64,000 nucleotides of DNA from Globodera rostochiensis (taxonomy: Eukaryota > Nematoda > Chromadorea > Rhabditida > Heteroderidae), in assembly GCA_018350325.1 (NCBI GenBank), contig JAEVLN010000001.1, forward strand, positions 5,423,254-5,487,253, written 5' to 3'. Every line of letters starts with the position of its first letter. Position 1 is the first letter of the stretch. Positions 34,807 to 46,740 of the stretch are shown here, piece by piece. Position numbers and translations under genes: made by a program. Under the pieces are notes generated by a model. The model had not been told where the DNA came from and did no database searches. It was given only the letters and a program-made list of their open reading frames with translations.

Positions 34807-35407
34807 AGGATTCCTTTTGGAGAGCAAAACTGTTTTTCCACCATTTTAACATTTTCTGAATGATCTTCATGGTTTTTCTTGCTTATCTCACACGTTATTT
34901 TGAATTGTCGGGTTGAGTTGAATTAAGCATTGTTATAAAAGCATCTCAGACCATTTGCATATTTAAATTTTTTTGGTTATGTGCCTTTCTTATCGAGACT
35001 TACAATAATTATTCACTCATTTCGCTGGTAGCAATTTCAGAGTTTATCGAAAAGCCGGTGAATATGTCTCTGTTAAGCCCTTCATTAGCGTCGTCTTCGG
35101 GCTGTTCTTCGTTCACAATTAACAGGTGGGCGGAATTTGTCTTTGTGCTTGTTCTTTTGTCATTCTGCCGTCGGGTGTGTCTGACTCGGCTGAAATGGTC
35201 TCATTAGTCAAGCCATTCAATTATTATAGGGGGGGGACCTTTTTGAATGGGCTGGCCAGGGGATTCACTGAGAGTTTGTTCTCGCGTTCCTCACTCAGAC
35301 TCTCTTTGTGTTGTGTTTCTTGGATGGAGAAGCGACGCTTCTTTTTGATCACATTGTCCGTTACATAGCCGTACATATACGTACTTCCCTGAACAGCTTC
35401 AGTCCGT
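34807..35407. other. Convergent intergenic region / uncertain DEG/ENaC 3' exon
   Basis: Contains the ESCO 3' flank. The minus-strand stretch 35229-35375 could be a last exon of the channel gene if a 43-nt intron with a donor in GTACATTTGCC is used. That exon would add a basic tail with KKKRRFS. Not resolved. Confidence 0.35.
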
Positions 35408-37698
35408 TTAGTATCGGCAAATGTACAAAATTGCCTGAATTAGACTCAAAATGGACAGTCCCAACCACATCCCGATGCTCCCTCCGATCGCCGAAATGAA
35501 TGTCGTAGCCGACCAGACCCAGTCCTGCTCCAACGTCAGATACTCAAATGAGCCCCAGTTAAGGAGCACAGTTGTCAGATCTAAAAACAAGCCAATCAGG
35601 AGAGGGGCTTTTCCTCTCCCAATTGACCCCAATTTCATATGGCTTTGTACTTTTTCCGGTACAATTTAGTGTCTGTAACTTGCCCGAACGTAAGCTCTTC
35701 CCCTTTTTTTCATGGATCACGTTGAAGCGTATCTGTTCGCAGTCTCTGAAGCACTTCTTAGTGCAATCCGCATCGCTGTAGTTTTGTCCCTGTGATGCTC
35801 TGTTGGGGAAGAAAGGATGACCTTATGCCCTTCAAAAGAAAGCCCTTTCACTGCTTACTCCGTTGCGCACTTTGAGTAGTCGCAAAGCGGCCACTTGTTC
35901 AATTCGTTCTCATCTTTGACCAAATAGCTCAAAGTTGGACCTGTGCAGTGACAAACGTTGCGGATAAATTCCATCCGACAGCGGAGGTGACAGTCGAATC
36001 TGTTGGATTGTTTAGGAACGATTTGATCGGTCCAAACAAAGTCCATGTATCCCAATCACTCATTGTCCACGTCTTCCGCTCTCTCACGGCACGCGGTTCC
36101 TTCCTCATCATTGGGCAACATTTTGTAACGCGCTTTCACTTCAACGGTTATTTCGTGCATCATTCCCATGCATAGCTTTTATATTATCTTTTTTTTACAA
36201 CTGAAAAGCAACCACAAATAGAAACCTCATCCGTAAATCCGTCTTTGCTCACTCCCTTACTTCCCATAAAGCGCGTGCTGGAACTCGGTCTTCCATGGAA
36301 ATCCACTAAAAAATACATTTTCCTTTCACTCCCACATAACGAAGCCGTCCCTACCGCTCATGCAGTCTATTTGCTGTCCACTCAATTTTTCGGCATTATG
36401 TGACAGAATCATTACAAAGAATTGGCCCTGATCACTGATCGGTTTGGAGTTGTTTAAGTCAAAAACGGGCTGAAAGCTGCAACAAAGCTTAGCTATTACT
36501 TGTGTTTGTCCAGTTTAATAAGTTAACCAGAGTTGCATTTGCGAAAGCCATGTGATCAATGTTTGGGTTCTGATCACTTCTTCTTCCTCATAGGTCGTCC
36601 GCTGAAAGCGTTGCATGGAACTTCGCTACAAAATCACAGAAATTTTTGATTGGCAAGAAACAACAAAACAACCAAAGTCTCCTTCCCGACTTTCTGCAAA
36701 AAATTATCGAATGTCACGTTTCTCTGCTCGATTTCGGCCATCCAGAACTTTTGAGTAATATGGCGACAAATTAAAAAACAACAAAGATTCCAACGGACAT
36801 ACTTTGGCCAATTTTCTGATTTCGCCCAGTCTCTGCTGACTGTGAAATTTTTGAATAGAGTTGACAGTTCCCTGCGGGGTTGTCTCTCTTTCCATGCTCG
36901 TCAGAGTGGACACCTTTCATTGGTCACTTTTTTTTTGTTGCCTTTGGGGGGCTTTTTACCAGATTATACGTCTCCATCGTCATTTCTAACTCCCATGGCC
37001 GAGTCAAAAACTGTTCGCGCTCAGTCATATTTTTGAGTTGTTCCTCAACAGCAGGCGGGCGGTCATTATCGTTTGATGTTTTGTTTGACTCACTTTCACC
37101 CGCTTTGCCCATCCCTCCCCGGTGTCGGATTCGTTCACTCGAAAGTGACTCCATGCCTGGGCACGACTCATGCAAAATGTCATATTTGGCACTCTCATTG
37201 TGTCGTTGAAGCGCACTTCCAATGAATTATATTAATTGTTATACATATTTTTTATTTTTTTATTTACCATTCATATCCGATTTCTTTGGATTTTCGCTGT
37301 ATTCTCTGATCTAAATTCAAACCGCGCGTATAATAAGGACTCATTGCTCGAAATTAATACCAAATTAATGACGTCTTTAACGGTCAGGCAAGCCAGAAAG
37401 GTGACAATAAACCAGAAGGCCCATTCGCGGATTCCTTTCCCGCAAAACGCTTTGTTGCAGCTGGGTCTTTGCTCATCTTCGTATTCTTCCATGGCAAAAC
37501 TTCTTCAAAATATTTGTACTCGCGCATAATTTGGTCATTTTGCTTGCCTTTGGCCGCGATCCCCGCGAGCTTTTGGACAAAATTGGAGATGAAATACCGG
37601 GGAACGACTTTGAAATTGCACTCGGAATCGGAATCTGCTCCTCTGCGCGTCGTCCTCTTTTGTTGGCGCGTGTTGTGTTGGATGTCGTTGTTGTTCAT
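35408..37698 (-). CDS. DEG/ENaC-family cation channel subunit
   Basis: Two-transmembrane, amiloride-sensitive-type channel subunit. TM1 is FWFIVTFLACLTVKDVINLV, preceded by a cytosolic basic N-terminus. The large extracellular domain has cysteine-rich blocks near 35860-36000 (FDCHLRCRMEFIRNVCHC) and 35700-35770 (DADCTKKCFRDCEQIRFNV). TM2 and the selectivity region read ISAIGGSIGMWLGLSILSL with the family's G-x-S/G-x-S pattern. The start is uncertain: methionines at 37698 or further upstream (to 38027) are possible, and the reading-frame change before TM1 implies an intron I could not fix. The stop at 35408 is one of two options. Head-to-head with VPS54. Confidence 0.75.
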
Positions 37699-38328
37699 CA
37701 AATTCAAAATTCTTTGGCGGCGGCAGTGTTTTTCCGGCCAAATAATTGTGGCAATTAAAATGCACTTTCTGAATTTTGGTTTGTTTGAGCAATGCGCACT
37801 ATTCCGGTTTTCTGCCATTCATTCTCCACCACCTCAAGTCCAATGCGTTGTCCCCCTTCTGTGATTAGCCGCATTCTGTCTCGATGGTGGGTCTGTTCAT
37901 TATCGGCTATTAAAACGTCACCAAAGGTTGCCATCGAGTGGTGTTGATCATCTGCCGAATAGGAAGGGCGTTCGCCGTCGTATTTTTGAAGTCTACAATT
38001 TGTTGAGGAGGGCTTTTCTTGTTGCATTACTTTTGGGGGATGCGTGAGAATAATTCTCGGAGATGTGTCGGTCGGTCGGTCGCCTTTGTTATTTGCTGCA
38101 CCGACTTCACAGAAAGCCGCCGTGCCTTAGAACGTAAAGCAAATGAACAGCAGCAGCATCTGGCACCTTCGGGCCAACTGACAGCCGTCCGTCGCTTTTC
38201 ATGAGTGTCTTTCTGTGGTCGATCTGTCGGAACAGAAGAAGAAGAAGAAGAATGGTTGCTGTGGTGGGATGGGTGGATTTTGTTTTGACGAGGGCGGGAA
38301 ATGGATGGCCGCCGATTGGAAATGATTA

Positions 38329-38352
38329 GGGGGGGGGGGGGGGGGGGGGGGG
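38329..38352. repeat. 24-bp uninterrupted poly-G tract
   Basis: Longest of many G or C homopolymers in this window. It lies between the DEG/ENaC and VPS54 genes and could form G-quadruplex structure or be a length-polymorphic site. Confidence 0.95.
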
Positions 38353-38464
38353 AGTAAAGGGACGGTGAAAACACATCTGCTGGACTGGTTTAATAGGGAT
38401 GGGTTTGGCCGTTATTAGCTTCATTGAGCGGGGGAAAAAGCGTCCGAAATTCGTTTCTTTTTAG

Positions 38465-41400
38465 TTTCACTCAGAATTTGGCCTCCGTTCTTTCGGACAC
38501 CAAACGTTCAAAGGCCGAAGTCGCTGCCTTCTTCACGCGTCACTGGGGGGAACAATTTGTGCCGCAAAAAACGCTCCCTTCGGCGTCGACCATCCCAAAA
38601 ATTTGCCTGGAGCATTTTCGGCACTATTTGGACAACACAGCGAAGGTGAGAAGGAAACAAAAGCCGCCGCCGCCATTTCATTTCCCGGCTCTTTAGAAGC
38701 ATCGGCAATATTTGCGCGTGAGAAAAACCCTTCGTCAGGCGAATGCACAACTCTTCGGCGAACAAATCTCATCGGATGAAATTCCCGAGGTAATCGCGCA
38801 ACGAAAAAAAGTTTCCTTCCGGCAATTCCTTCAGATTTTCTTCTCCGCAACCTTCTCACACCGGGACCCGGCAACGTTTGAAGCCATTTTTCTGGAACCT
38901 CGGCAAGGTGAAGCCGACAAGCTTGTCTCCGGGCCCGAACAAAGGCGAGTCGCCGGCGTCCCGCAGAGTTCGCTTTGTCGTCCCGCGAGTTGCGGGTCGC
39001 TGAGTTCGATGCAAAGCGTTCAAGTGGTCGGTCTGCAAATGCTCTTTGGGTGGCTTTTTATTGAATGGTCGACAATTTGCACAGATCACTTCGCCCGCCG
39101 AGGCCAGCCAGGGCCGGATGTTCCGGAGCTGCCAACGTCTCCAAAACCGCCTCGAACATTTTGATGACGCCGTCGGCATTCTCCTCAACCAACAGTTGGA
39201 GGCAAAGAATGAGCACTTTTGGCGGATCATCAACTCATACGGCGCCCTGCAAGCCGACCTTGAAACTGCAATTGAACGGACACTGAGGGCCCGGGACAGA
39301 CTGTCCAAAAGCAAACGCCAATTGTGCGAACGGTCCGAGAGGATTTTGTCACTTCACCAGGCCAAACTGAACCGTCAACGGGTGTTGGGCCGACTGAAAG
39401 TTCGATTTGAAATTTGTTTCTGATTTTACGTTAAATCTCATTAGGAAATTGCCTGCTTGCGGGACGCTCAAATGACTGTGCAAATTTTGCTGAGTCAAGG
39501 CGACATTTCCAGGGCGTTGGAATGCATCGATATGGCGAAAGAGGCAAGAAAGCGATTAAAACTATCTTTCAGTGGTTAACGTGACGTGCCGTAGGTGTTG
39601 GCCAATGACCTTTTGGGGGTGAACTGCTTCCGCCACTTGGGCAGTCAACTTGACGAACTCGTCGTCGCCATTGGCAAAGTGCTGCGGGAGGAGTTTCTGT
39701 CGATCATTCAGCGCGAATTTGCGTGGCCCATCGAAGAAAGGACGGCAGAGTGTCGAAAACAACGTGAAGTCGGGACTCCAACGGGCTTTTTACTGGTTTT
39801 GACGGCATTTTAACGACCAGGAGGAAATGAGCAGGGTGATATCTTCGCTTATCCGATGCGGCGAATTTCGTTTTGTGTTGATGTTGCGCGGAGAAGTTGA
39901 AGAAGCAGTGAAGAACACGACCAGACAGGTTCGGGGTGTTCGACGGGGGGTGGGGGGTCACATTGACGGTCAACTGGGGACTGAGGTGGATGGTTGGCGG
40001 CTGTCTTTAGTTGCATTCCCGAACAATTCAGGTTGTCAAGAGTCGTCTTCTCGAGCACGTGCAGAATAACTCCGCTGTTGCCGTGTCGCCCTTTTCAGAA
40101 CAAATTGGCCTCCTTCCGGAAGAGCATTGGGAAAAGACTTTGCTCGCCGTCCTCCATTCTCTGACCCTTTTGTGCCGCAGCGTTTTGGTGCGTGCAATTG
40201 AACTCTTTCTCTTTTTCTGTCTGTTTGACCATTTTGCTTTTACAGGCGATCCAAAGTTTGATCGTTCTGTGTGCAGATCAATTCGATGACAACGGCTCCG
40301 TCGGCGCTTCAAAAAATCGAGTCCGATCCTCCACCGATGTTTTCAATTTGTTTGTCCTTTTTACATACAGTTTAAACATTCGGCTTTTAGAGAAAAGCTT
40401 CCACGCCGTCGTGATTCCTTTTGTACTTCGGCAAGTGCACCTCAACAAGTTGTACTGATGGGGGACGCTGACCCGGACCTCGACGAGCTGATGAGGGAGA
40501 CGAACTCCGACTGTGGACCGGAAGCCCTGGACGGTCTCGGACATGAGGGTGAGGACGTACGAGGCACAGCCGAAGGCGTAAAAGGGAAAGCCCAACGAAT
40601 TGTCAAATGCCCGGAGGCGGAAAATGGTTATTTTCCGATGGAATTCGCTTTCTTTGAATTCTTTTTTGTTTAGGTCGACGACAATTCGTGCCAAGTGGCG
40701 GAACACAGCAAAAGTGTCAAGCGTTGGGGGACAAAGGACCCGTGCTGGCGATGCCTTGTCATGACATTTTTCAACTTCGAACTGCGGCCCCCCTTCTGAT
40801 CAGTCATGCCATTCAGATCGGCGAGGACCGAGTGGCAAAATTGATCTTGGCCAGATACAAGGTGAACAAAATACCATGTTAAATATTTAATATTTGCCAA
40901 TGATTTACTGAAAGGACGCCATTTTGGAACGCTGTCGACCCGCCATTTTCCACAAAATGTGCAAAACGGTCACCGATTCTGTTGAGAGTTGGCACAAAAT
41001 GGCAGCCGAAGGTGGCCGATGCAGCAAGGGACCATCCCCGGACGGCGGCAACGGCACGCATCGGTCGCCCGTCCACACAATCATTCATCAACAGGTAATA
41101 CGCGACCCTTTTGTTGGTGCTTTTGCCCGCTTATTTTTTTCCTGTTTTAGACGACCAAATTCATCCACAAATTCTCGGAAACAAAACGTCGTCAGTTCCA
41201 GTGAGTACTTTCTTTTCTTGCAATTTACTTTCGCATGCGTCTTTCACGCTTAAGCGAAGCGATCGACACCGAACCCTGGCACGCGGCCACGATTCCTTCT
41301 GTATACCAGCGAATTGTCGACCGATTCCGACTCACCGGGGTGTTGAGCGATGTCGACGACGTCCCGACGGAGGAGGACGAGGACGACGACCGGGAAGGGA

Positions 41401-42463
41401 GCAGAGACTATTTGGTCCTTTGCGGCGGCAAACAGTTCATCGTCGTCGGGTCCGTTTATTCATACTTTGGTCGTGGGCGGGCAACTTAGGCCACCGCCAT
41501 TGAAAAGGGTTAAACAAATTTGTAATGTTTGGCCCGCTTTATGGGAAACAGCCCCTGCCAATGTTTTTGTCTGTTTCGTTCTTTCTCTCATTGTGAATGT
41601 TTGAAGCACGGCAACTTTGCTCCTCCGCATTTTGGCCCAGTACAGCGACCTTCTGGTGCTGTTTGCTCATTGCGCGATGGAACTGACGATGGACGTAGTC
41701 CAAATGCTGAAGGCGTTCAACAGTCGCACGTGTCAACTGATTTTGGGTGCGGGTGCACGGCAGCTGGTTGGGCTGAAGATGATCAGCGTAAAGCATTTAA
41801 GTTTGTTGAGCATTTTAACATATTTAAATGGACAACTAATTTTCAAAAGCTTTGGCTTTGCGTTCGTTGCAATTCATCGCCCAATTCATACCGACGCTTC
41901 GCCAATCATTTTCGAACGAACTGCCAACGGATCGGCACACACTCCTGCGCCATTTTGATCAAACTCAAAGGGATTTTGAGGACCATGCGCGCGAAATAAG
42001 AAGCAAAATGTTGGGATTGATGGACAGAGAACTGATTGGCGCGTTGGAGGAGGTCCTTTGCGGGGAGAGTGTGACCAATCAGTCAATTTCCGAAATTTCA
42101 GTGGAGGTTGGAGGGAAAGACGCCCACCGCGTCGTTCCAACAGATTGTCATGCAAATCGGCAAATTCTACAGCAGTTACTCTGCCATCATGCCGCCCGAG
42201 CTGACGACGGTGCCTTCCTTCCATTAATAAAGTTATTTTTGACTCTTATTTAGGAGATTCTGCTCCAAATCCACATGAACTTCAAGCTGTACCTTCGACA
42301 GCATCTGAATTCACGGGGCATTTCGCCCCACGATTCGATTGCATACGGAATGGCGGGACAAGACTTTGCCTATTACATGGAAAATGTCCGTGCGCTGCCC
42401 GACTGCAAGTCCTTCCCCGTCGACACAATTGGAGATGTCATCCAACACAAACAACCGTCCTGA
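38465..42463 (+). CDS. vps-54: VPS54, GARP complex tethering subunit (5' end unresolved)
   Basis: Subunit of the GARP complex tethering endosome-derived vesicles at the trans-Golgi. The first clear exon from 38465 reads TQNLASVLSDTKRSK and FFTRHWGEQFVP, matching human SLPQNLSAVLNDP..FFTKHWGDSFVP. Then IFFSATFSHRDPATFEAIF; a helical N-terminal domain with FRHLGSQLDELVVAIGKVLR; LVLCGGKQFIVVG joined across an intron to TATLLLRILAQY; FNSRTCQLILGAGARQLVGL; TLLRHFDQTQRDFEDHAREI; and the C-terminal YGMAGQDFAYYMENVRAL. Human VPS54 has about 280 further N-terminal residues; here those exons are missing or hidden upstream. From 41464 onward the gene is duplicated at 45391. Confidence 0.9.
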
Positions 42464-42640
42464 GAGAGTGCCTTGGACCTTTTCTATTCGTTCGATTCAT
42501 TGTGACTTAAGAAATTTATGAAGTGCCCCCATTCCCCAAATTGTGATTCACATGTGCAATTATTGTATATCGAATTGTCACTTTTATAAATGAGCGGAAT
42601 CGTTAACAATCAGTGTTCAACAGCTGTCGATCTCGCGGAA
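41464..42640 (+). repeat. Segmental duplication, copy 1 (VPS54 3' end)
   Basis: Nearly identical to 45391-46567 with a constant offset of 3927 bp, introns included. Few differences were seen, e.g. GACC versus GATC in an intron and AGCGG versus AGAGG after the gene. The left breakpoint lies inside the intron that starts with GTCCGTTTATTC. Confidence 0.95.
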
Positions 42641-42671
42641 TCGCAAAACCGAGACCCCCCCCCCCCCCCCT

Positions 42672-42787
42672 CGGGGCTTAAGACCACGTTCCCTACCAAT
42701 TCCAACTCGGCCAAATGCGTCTCGGCAACAATTGCTTTTTCAGTTTCGCATCAATTTTTCCAATTTGCTTATCATTCTGTTGCAATA
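42672..42787 (+). pseudogene. NOC3 exon fragment pasted after VPS54
   Basis: After a C run and GGGGCTTAAGACCACG, this stretch resembles 49945-50055 in the NOC3 gene (core GCAACAATTGCT, then CATCAATTTTTCCAATTTG), in the same orientation. It has no splice or reading-frame context here, so it is a broken copy. Confidence 0.8.
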
Positions 42788-42810
42788 AATAAATACAATT
42801 AAAATATACG

Positions 42811-42990
42811 GGGCCCGGGGAAGTACCGTCTCGCCATTACCGTCTTAGGGCCATTACCGTTTGGCTACTACCGTCTCAGCACAAAAAGGGCCAGTTGTGG
42901 GTGAGACGGGAGTGGCCTTTTTGTACTGAGACGGTAATGGCCAGACGGTAACGGCGAGACGGTAATGGCCCGCTTCGGGCCCGGGGTCCC
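42811..42990. repeat. Fold-back element built on TACCGTCT/AGACGGTA units
   Basis: Left half (GGGCCCGGGG, then four TACCGTYT-type units separated by CGCCAT/GGCCAT) is the imperfect reverse complement of the right half, which ends AGACGGTAATGGCC and then CGGGCCCGGGG. The loop is near 42885-42905. No ORF. Looks like a small inverted-repeat element. Confidence 0.75.
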
Positions 42991-43060
42991 TCCCCCCCCC
43001 CCATCTCATGGACGGAGGACAATTCGTTCCCCCCATTCGTTCCCTTTTTTGGCGCGCGTA

Positions 43061-43564
43061 CAACTCGGCAGTGGAAATAAATATTTTAAAATCAAAGCAA
43101 TTCACCAAATTTTTGAACTAATTTTAAAATATAGTCAACAACATCAATTCTTCAAAATTATGCAATTCACCAAATATTTTGAATTTTTAAAATATATTCA
43201 ACAACATCAATTTTCTTAAATGCATTCTCATCTTCTTCACTTCAAAATTGCCCTTCCTCTTCATCATCTTCAAAATCCTCATTTTCTTCATCATTCTCAT
43301 CTTCTTCACTATTCTCATCTTCCTGATCGTCATTCTCATCCTCAGAAACATTATCATTTGCCAGCACAGGATCTATGCCGCGAAATTTAATATAGCAATG
43401 AATGCATTTAAGAAAATTGATGTTGTTGAATATATTTTAAAATCAAAATATTTGGTGAATTGCATAATTTTGAAGAATTGATGTTGTTGACTATATTTTA
43501 AAATTAGTTCAAAAATTTGGTGAATTGCTTTGATTTTAAAATATTTATTTCCACTGCCGAGTTG
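43061..43564. mobile_element. TIR element with acidic coding remnant
   Basis: Inverted repeats of about 165 bp (43061-43226 and 43401-43564) begin CAACTCGGCAGTGG. The interior encodes on the minus strand (about 43384-43226) an open stretch starting FRGIDPVLANDN, followed by about 35 mostly Asp/Glu/Asn residues. That looks like a fragment of a transposon-encoded or captured acidic protein. No clear target duplication was recognised. A cluster of the terminal sequence follows at its right edge. Confidence 0.7.
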
Positions 43565-43648
43565 TCCAGTGCCGAGTTGTCCTCACTGCCGAGTTGTCTG
43601 GTGCCGAGTTGTCCCACTGCCGAGTTGTCCAGTGCCGAGTTGTCCTTA
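43553..43648. repeat. Tandem CTGCCGAGTTGTCC units
   Basis: Five to six copies of a 14-20-bp unit (CACTGCCGAGTTGTCC / AGTGCCGAGTTGTCC) directly continue the right terminus of the TIR element. The terminus itself (CCACTGCCGAGTTG) is the first unit, so the array looks like repeated element ends. A run of C follows. Confidence 0.85.
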
Positions 43649-43943
43649 CCCCCCCCCCCCCTTTTTTTTTTAGTTTTTTCGTTATAATTTCTTTCCGTGA
43701 CGATCTTCCAGTTGGCGAAATGTTTTCGCGCCAAACCAAAATTCAAAAATATTCAAAAAAAAAGCATCGACTACCCCCCCCCCCCCAACGCCCATTCATC
43801 CTTTGATTTTACTTCCGCGACAATTAGGGGTGCCGGGCCTTTGGAATCCATTTTTTTCTGATTTCTCGTGCAAAAATACCCATTTAAATCTATGGATAAT
43901 TTTTAGAATTTGATTTATCGGAACGCTAAAAATAATTCTAAAA

Positions 43944-45269
43944 ATGTCGGACAACAAAAGCGACGAAGAGCAGCAACAGCAAATGGAGAGAATGTGAGTT
44001 TGTTTTCTAATGAATCTAATCAAAGCAATACATCCCAAATTTCAGTTTCATTTGTGCCGACATTTGGTACGAAGTCTTCAATTTTCTTAGCCCTTTTGAT
44101 CTTGGACTCAAATTGGCACTGATCAATGATCGATTCGACGCTTTGGTGGACGTCCATTTCAAATCGAGGGAATGGTCGTTGGATTGGATGATAATTCGTC
44201 GTGCGAATGACGGAAATGGCGCACAAATTGTCAATGCCCGCTCTCGTGAAGGGCTCCGAATTCCGCAAGGACCGCTTCCCGACAATGTGATCGGCTTCAA
44301 ACACATTGAAATCAGGTCTTTTTTCCCTAAAAATTTACAAAATTTAAAATGTTTTTGGGACTTTCAGTTACTTGGACCAGAACGTCATCAAATTCCTTGA
44401 AGAAATTTGCCGTCCCAACTTTGGCACAACGGTTTTTATTGAAAGCTTCTACGACCACAGCTGGGAAATTATTCGCCAAAAGATTTGGCCTTTGGTCAAT
44501 GACAACATTTGCGGATTTCTTCGTTTGAGCCCTTCAGTTTTCGACCGTTTGCGACAATTCTCTCCGACGATTCTTCGCGATTGCGCAAAGCTCCGATCGA
44601 TTCATTCCTTACAATTATTTCCCGAATTTCCGGCCTCTGACGACACGGATGCTACTTCCGCCCAAGCATTGACCGAATGGTTGATCACTCCCCGCGGGGA
44701 TGATCTCCCAAAGATGCTTTATTGTGAATTTTTTTCAGCAAGAATGGACGAACTTAAAGGGGTAACTTTATTTTTGTAATAATTTGGGTGTAATTTTCTT
44801 TTTTTTTAGTCATTTGTCAATGCTTCTGAACGGGCCAATTTCATCATCAAATTTTTGGAGAACGATGACTTTGAGCCATTTGAGCTGAAGAACAATTGGA
44901 CGGGGGAGCGATTGACATTTCGACAAATTGACGAAGACAAATGGCTGTTGGTGCGATGTCCAATTGAACGAGAAGAGGACAAATGGGCCAATTGGGAGAA
45001 GGAGGCAATTGAGTGGAAACGGCGCCGCCACTGGAATTTCATCGCCATTACCTTCCAAGACAATGACATTGGCGACGGGTACGGACGGCCAGGGATGGGC
45101 GGAAATTTATCTAAGAAAACGGGGAACACCTAGTGTTTATGTACTTTTTTATCTTAACAAATTTATATAATTAAAAATGATTTAATATATTTGAATTACC
45201 CTAGCTAAAATCTTCCTCCGTTCCAGGATGGTTGAGGCAAACGATGGTCAGAATGAACCCAACGAGTGA
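43944..45269 (+). CDS. F-box-like family protein, paralogue A
   Basis: Exons 43944-43993, 44046-44315, 44368-44761, 44810-45078 and 45227-45269 keep frame, giving 341 aa. Starts [16 protein letters not shown]. An F-box-like segment follows ([20 protein letters not shown], then [15 protein letters not shown]), and after it a conserved body: [64 protein letters not shown] and [15 protein letters not shown]. The gene ends GQNEPNE. I know this architecture from expanded cyst-nematode families of unknown function; an SCF-ubiquitin role is inference. It shares all intron positions and phases with paralogue B at 46983. Confidence 0.75.
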
Positions 45270-45390
45270 ATGGACGGAGGGAATTTTGTGGAAGAAATTT
45301 AAACAGAAAATCGATTTGAATGACACCGATAATTGTTGGCTTCTTTTGTTGTCGTATGAATTCTTGACAATTGTTTATCGAATTGGTTTT

Positions 45391-46567
45391 ACTTTGGTCG
45401 TGGGCGGGCAACTTAGGCCACCGCCATTGAAAAGGGTTAAACAAATTTGTAATGTTTGGCCCGCTTTATGGGAAACAGCCCCTGCCAATGTTTTTGTCTG
45501 TTTCGTTCTTTCTCTCATTGTGAATGTTTGAAGCACGGCAACTTTGCTCCTCCGCATTTTGGCCCAGTACAGCGACCTTCTGGTGCTGTTTGCTCATTGC
45601 GCGATGGAACTGACGATGGACGTAGTCCAAATGCTGAAGGCGTTCAACAGTCGCACGTGTCAACTGATTTTGGGTGCGGGTGCACGGCAGCTGGTTGGGC
45701 TGAAGATGATCAGCGTAAAGCATTTAAGTTTGTTGAGCATTTTAACATATTTAAATGGACAACTAATTTTCAAAAGCTTTGGCTTTGCGTTCGTTGCAAT
45801 TCATCGCCCAATTCATACCGACGCTTCGCCAATCATTTTCGAACGAACTGCCAACGGATCGGCACACACTCCTGCGCCATTTTGATCAAACTCAAAGGGA
45901 TTTTGAGGACCATGCGCGCGAAATAAGAAGCAAAATGTTGGGATTGATGGACAGAGAACTGATTGGCGCGTTGGAGGAGGTCCTTTGCGGGGAGAGTGTG
46001 ATCAATCAGTCAATTTCCGAAATTTCAGTGGAGGTTGGAGGGAAAGACGCCCACCGCGTCGTTCCAACAGATTGTCATGCAAATCGGCAAATTCTACAGC
46101 AGTTACTCTGCCATCATGCCGCCCGAGCTGACGACGGTGCCTTCCTTCCATTAATAAAGTTATTTTTGACTCTTATTTAGGAGATTCTGCTCCAAATCCA
46201 CATGAACTTCAAGCTGTACCTTCGACAGCATCTGAATTCACGGGGCATTTCGCCCCACGATTCGATTGCATACGGAATGGCGGGACAAGACTTTGCCTAT
46301 TACATGGAAAATGTCCGTGCGCTGCCCGACTGCAAGTCCTTCCCCGTCGACACAATTGGAGATGTCATCCAACACAAACAACCGTCCTGAGAGAGTGCCT
46401 TGGACCTTTTCTATTCGTTCGATTCATTGTGACTTAAGAAATTTATGAAGTGCCCCCATTCCCCAAATTGTGATTCACATGTGCAATTATTGTATATCGA
46501 ATTGTCACTTTTATAAATGAGAGGAATCGTTAACAATCAGTGTTCAACAGCTGTCGATCTCGCGGAA
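45391..46567 (+). pseudogene. Promoterless VPS54 3' fragment (duplication copy 2)
   Basis: Contains the last exons of VPS54 (first at 45534, stop at 46390) with intact splice sites but lacks the whole upstream two-thirds of the gene. It is joined at 45390/45391 to the 3' flank of F-box gene A. If transcribed it could give a C-terminal VPS54 peptide, but no start or promoter is evident. Near identity, including introns, shows a recent DNA-level copy rather than a retrocopy. Confidence 0.92.
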
Positions 46568-46591
46568 TCGCAAAGCCGAGGCCCCCCCCCC

Positions 46592-46740
46592 CCCTCGGGG
46601 CTTAAGACCACGTTGCCTACCAATTCCAACTTGGCCAAATCATCTTGGCAACAATTGCCTTCTTCAGTTTCGCTTCACCCCATGCGCAGATATGCCCAAC
46701 TGCAGGTCCGCCCTGAACACCTCGAAAATTCAAAGAAGGG
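46592..46740 (+). pseudogene. Rearranged NOC3 fragment (two pieces)
   Basis: 46592-46675 matches the same NOC3 exon as 42672-42787 (about 49945-50025). It then jumps at CACCCC/ATGCGCAG to a piece matching 50491-50540 (core AGATATGCCCAACTGCAGGT). About 470 bp of NOC3 is missing at the join. Non-functional. Confidence 0.85.

Noticed and set aside
42811..43648. CRISPR-like array
   Set aside because: Repeats are palindromic and adjacent without unique equal-length spacers, and the genome is eukaryotic.
45391..46390. Second complete VPS54 gene
   Set aside because: Only the last exons are present; the left break is within an intron and no start exists.
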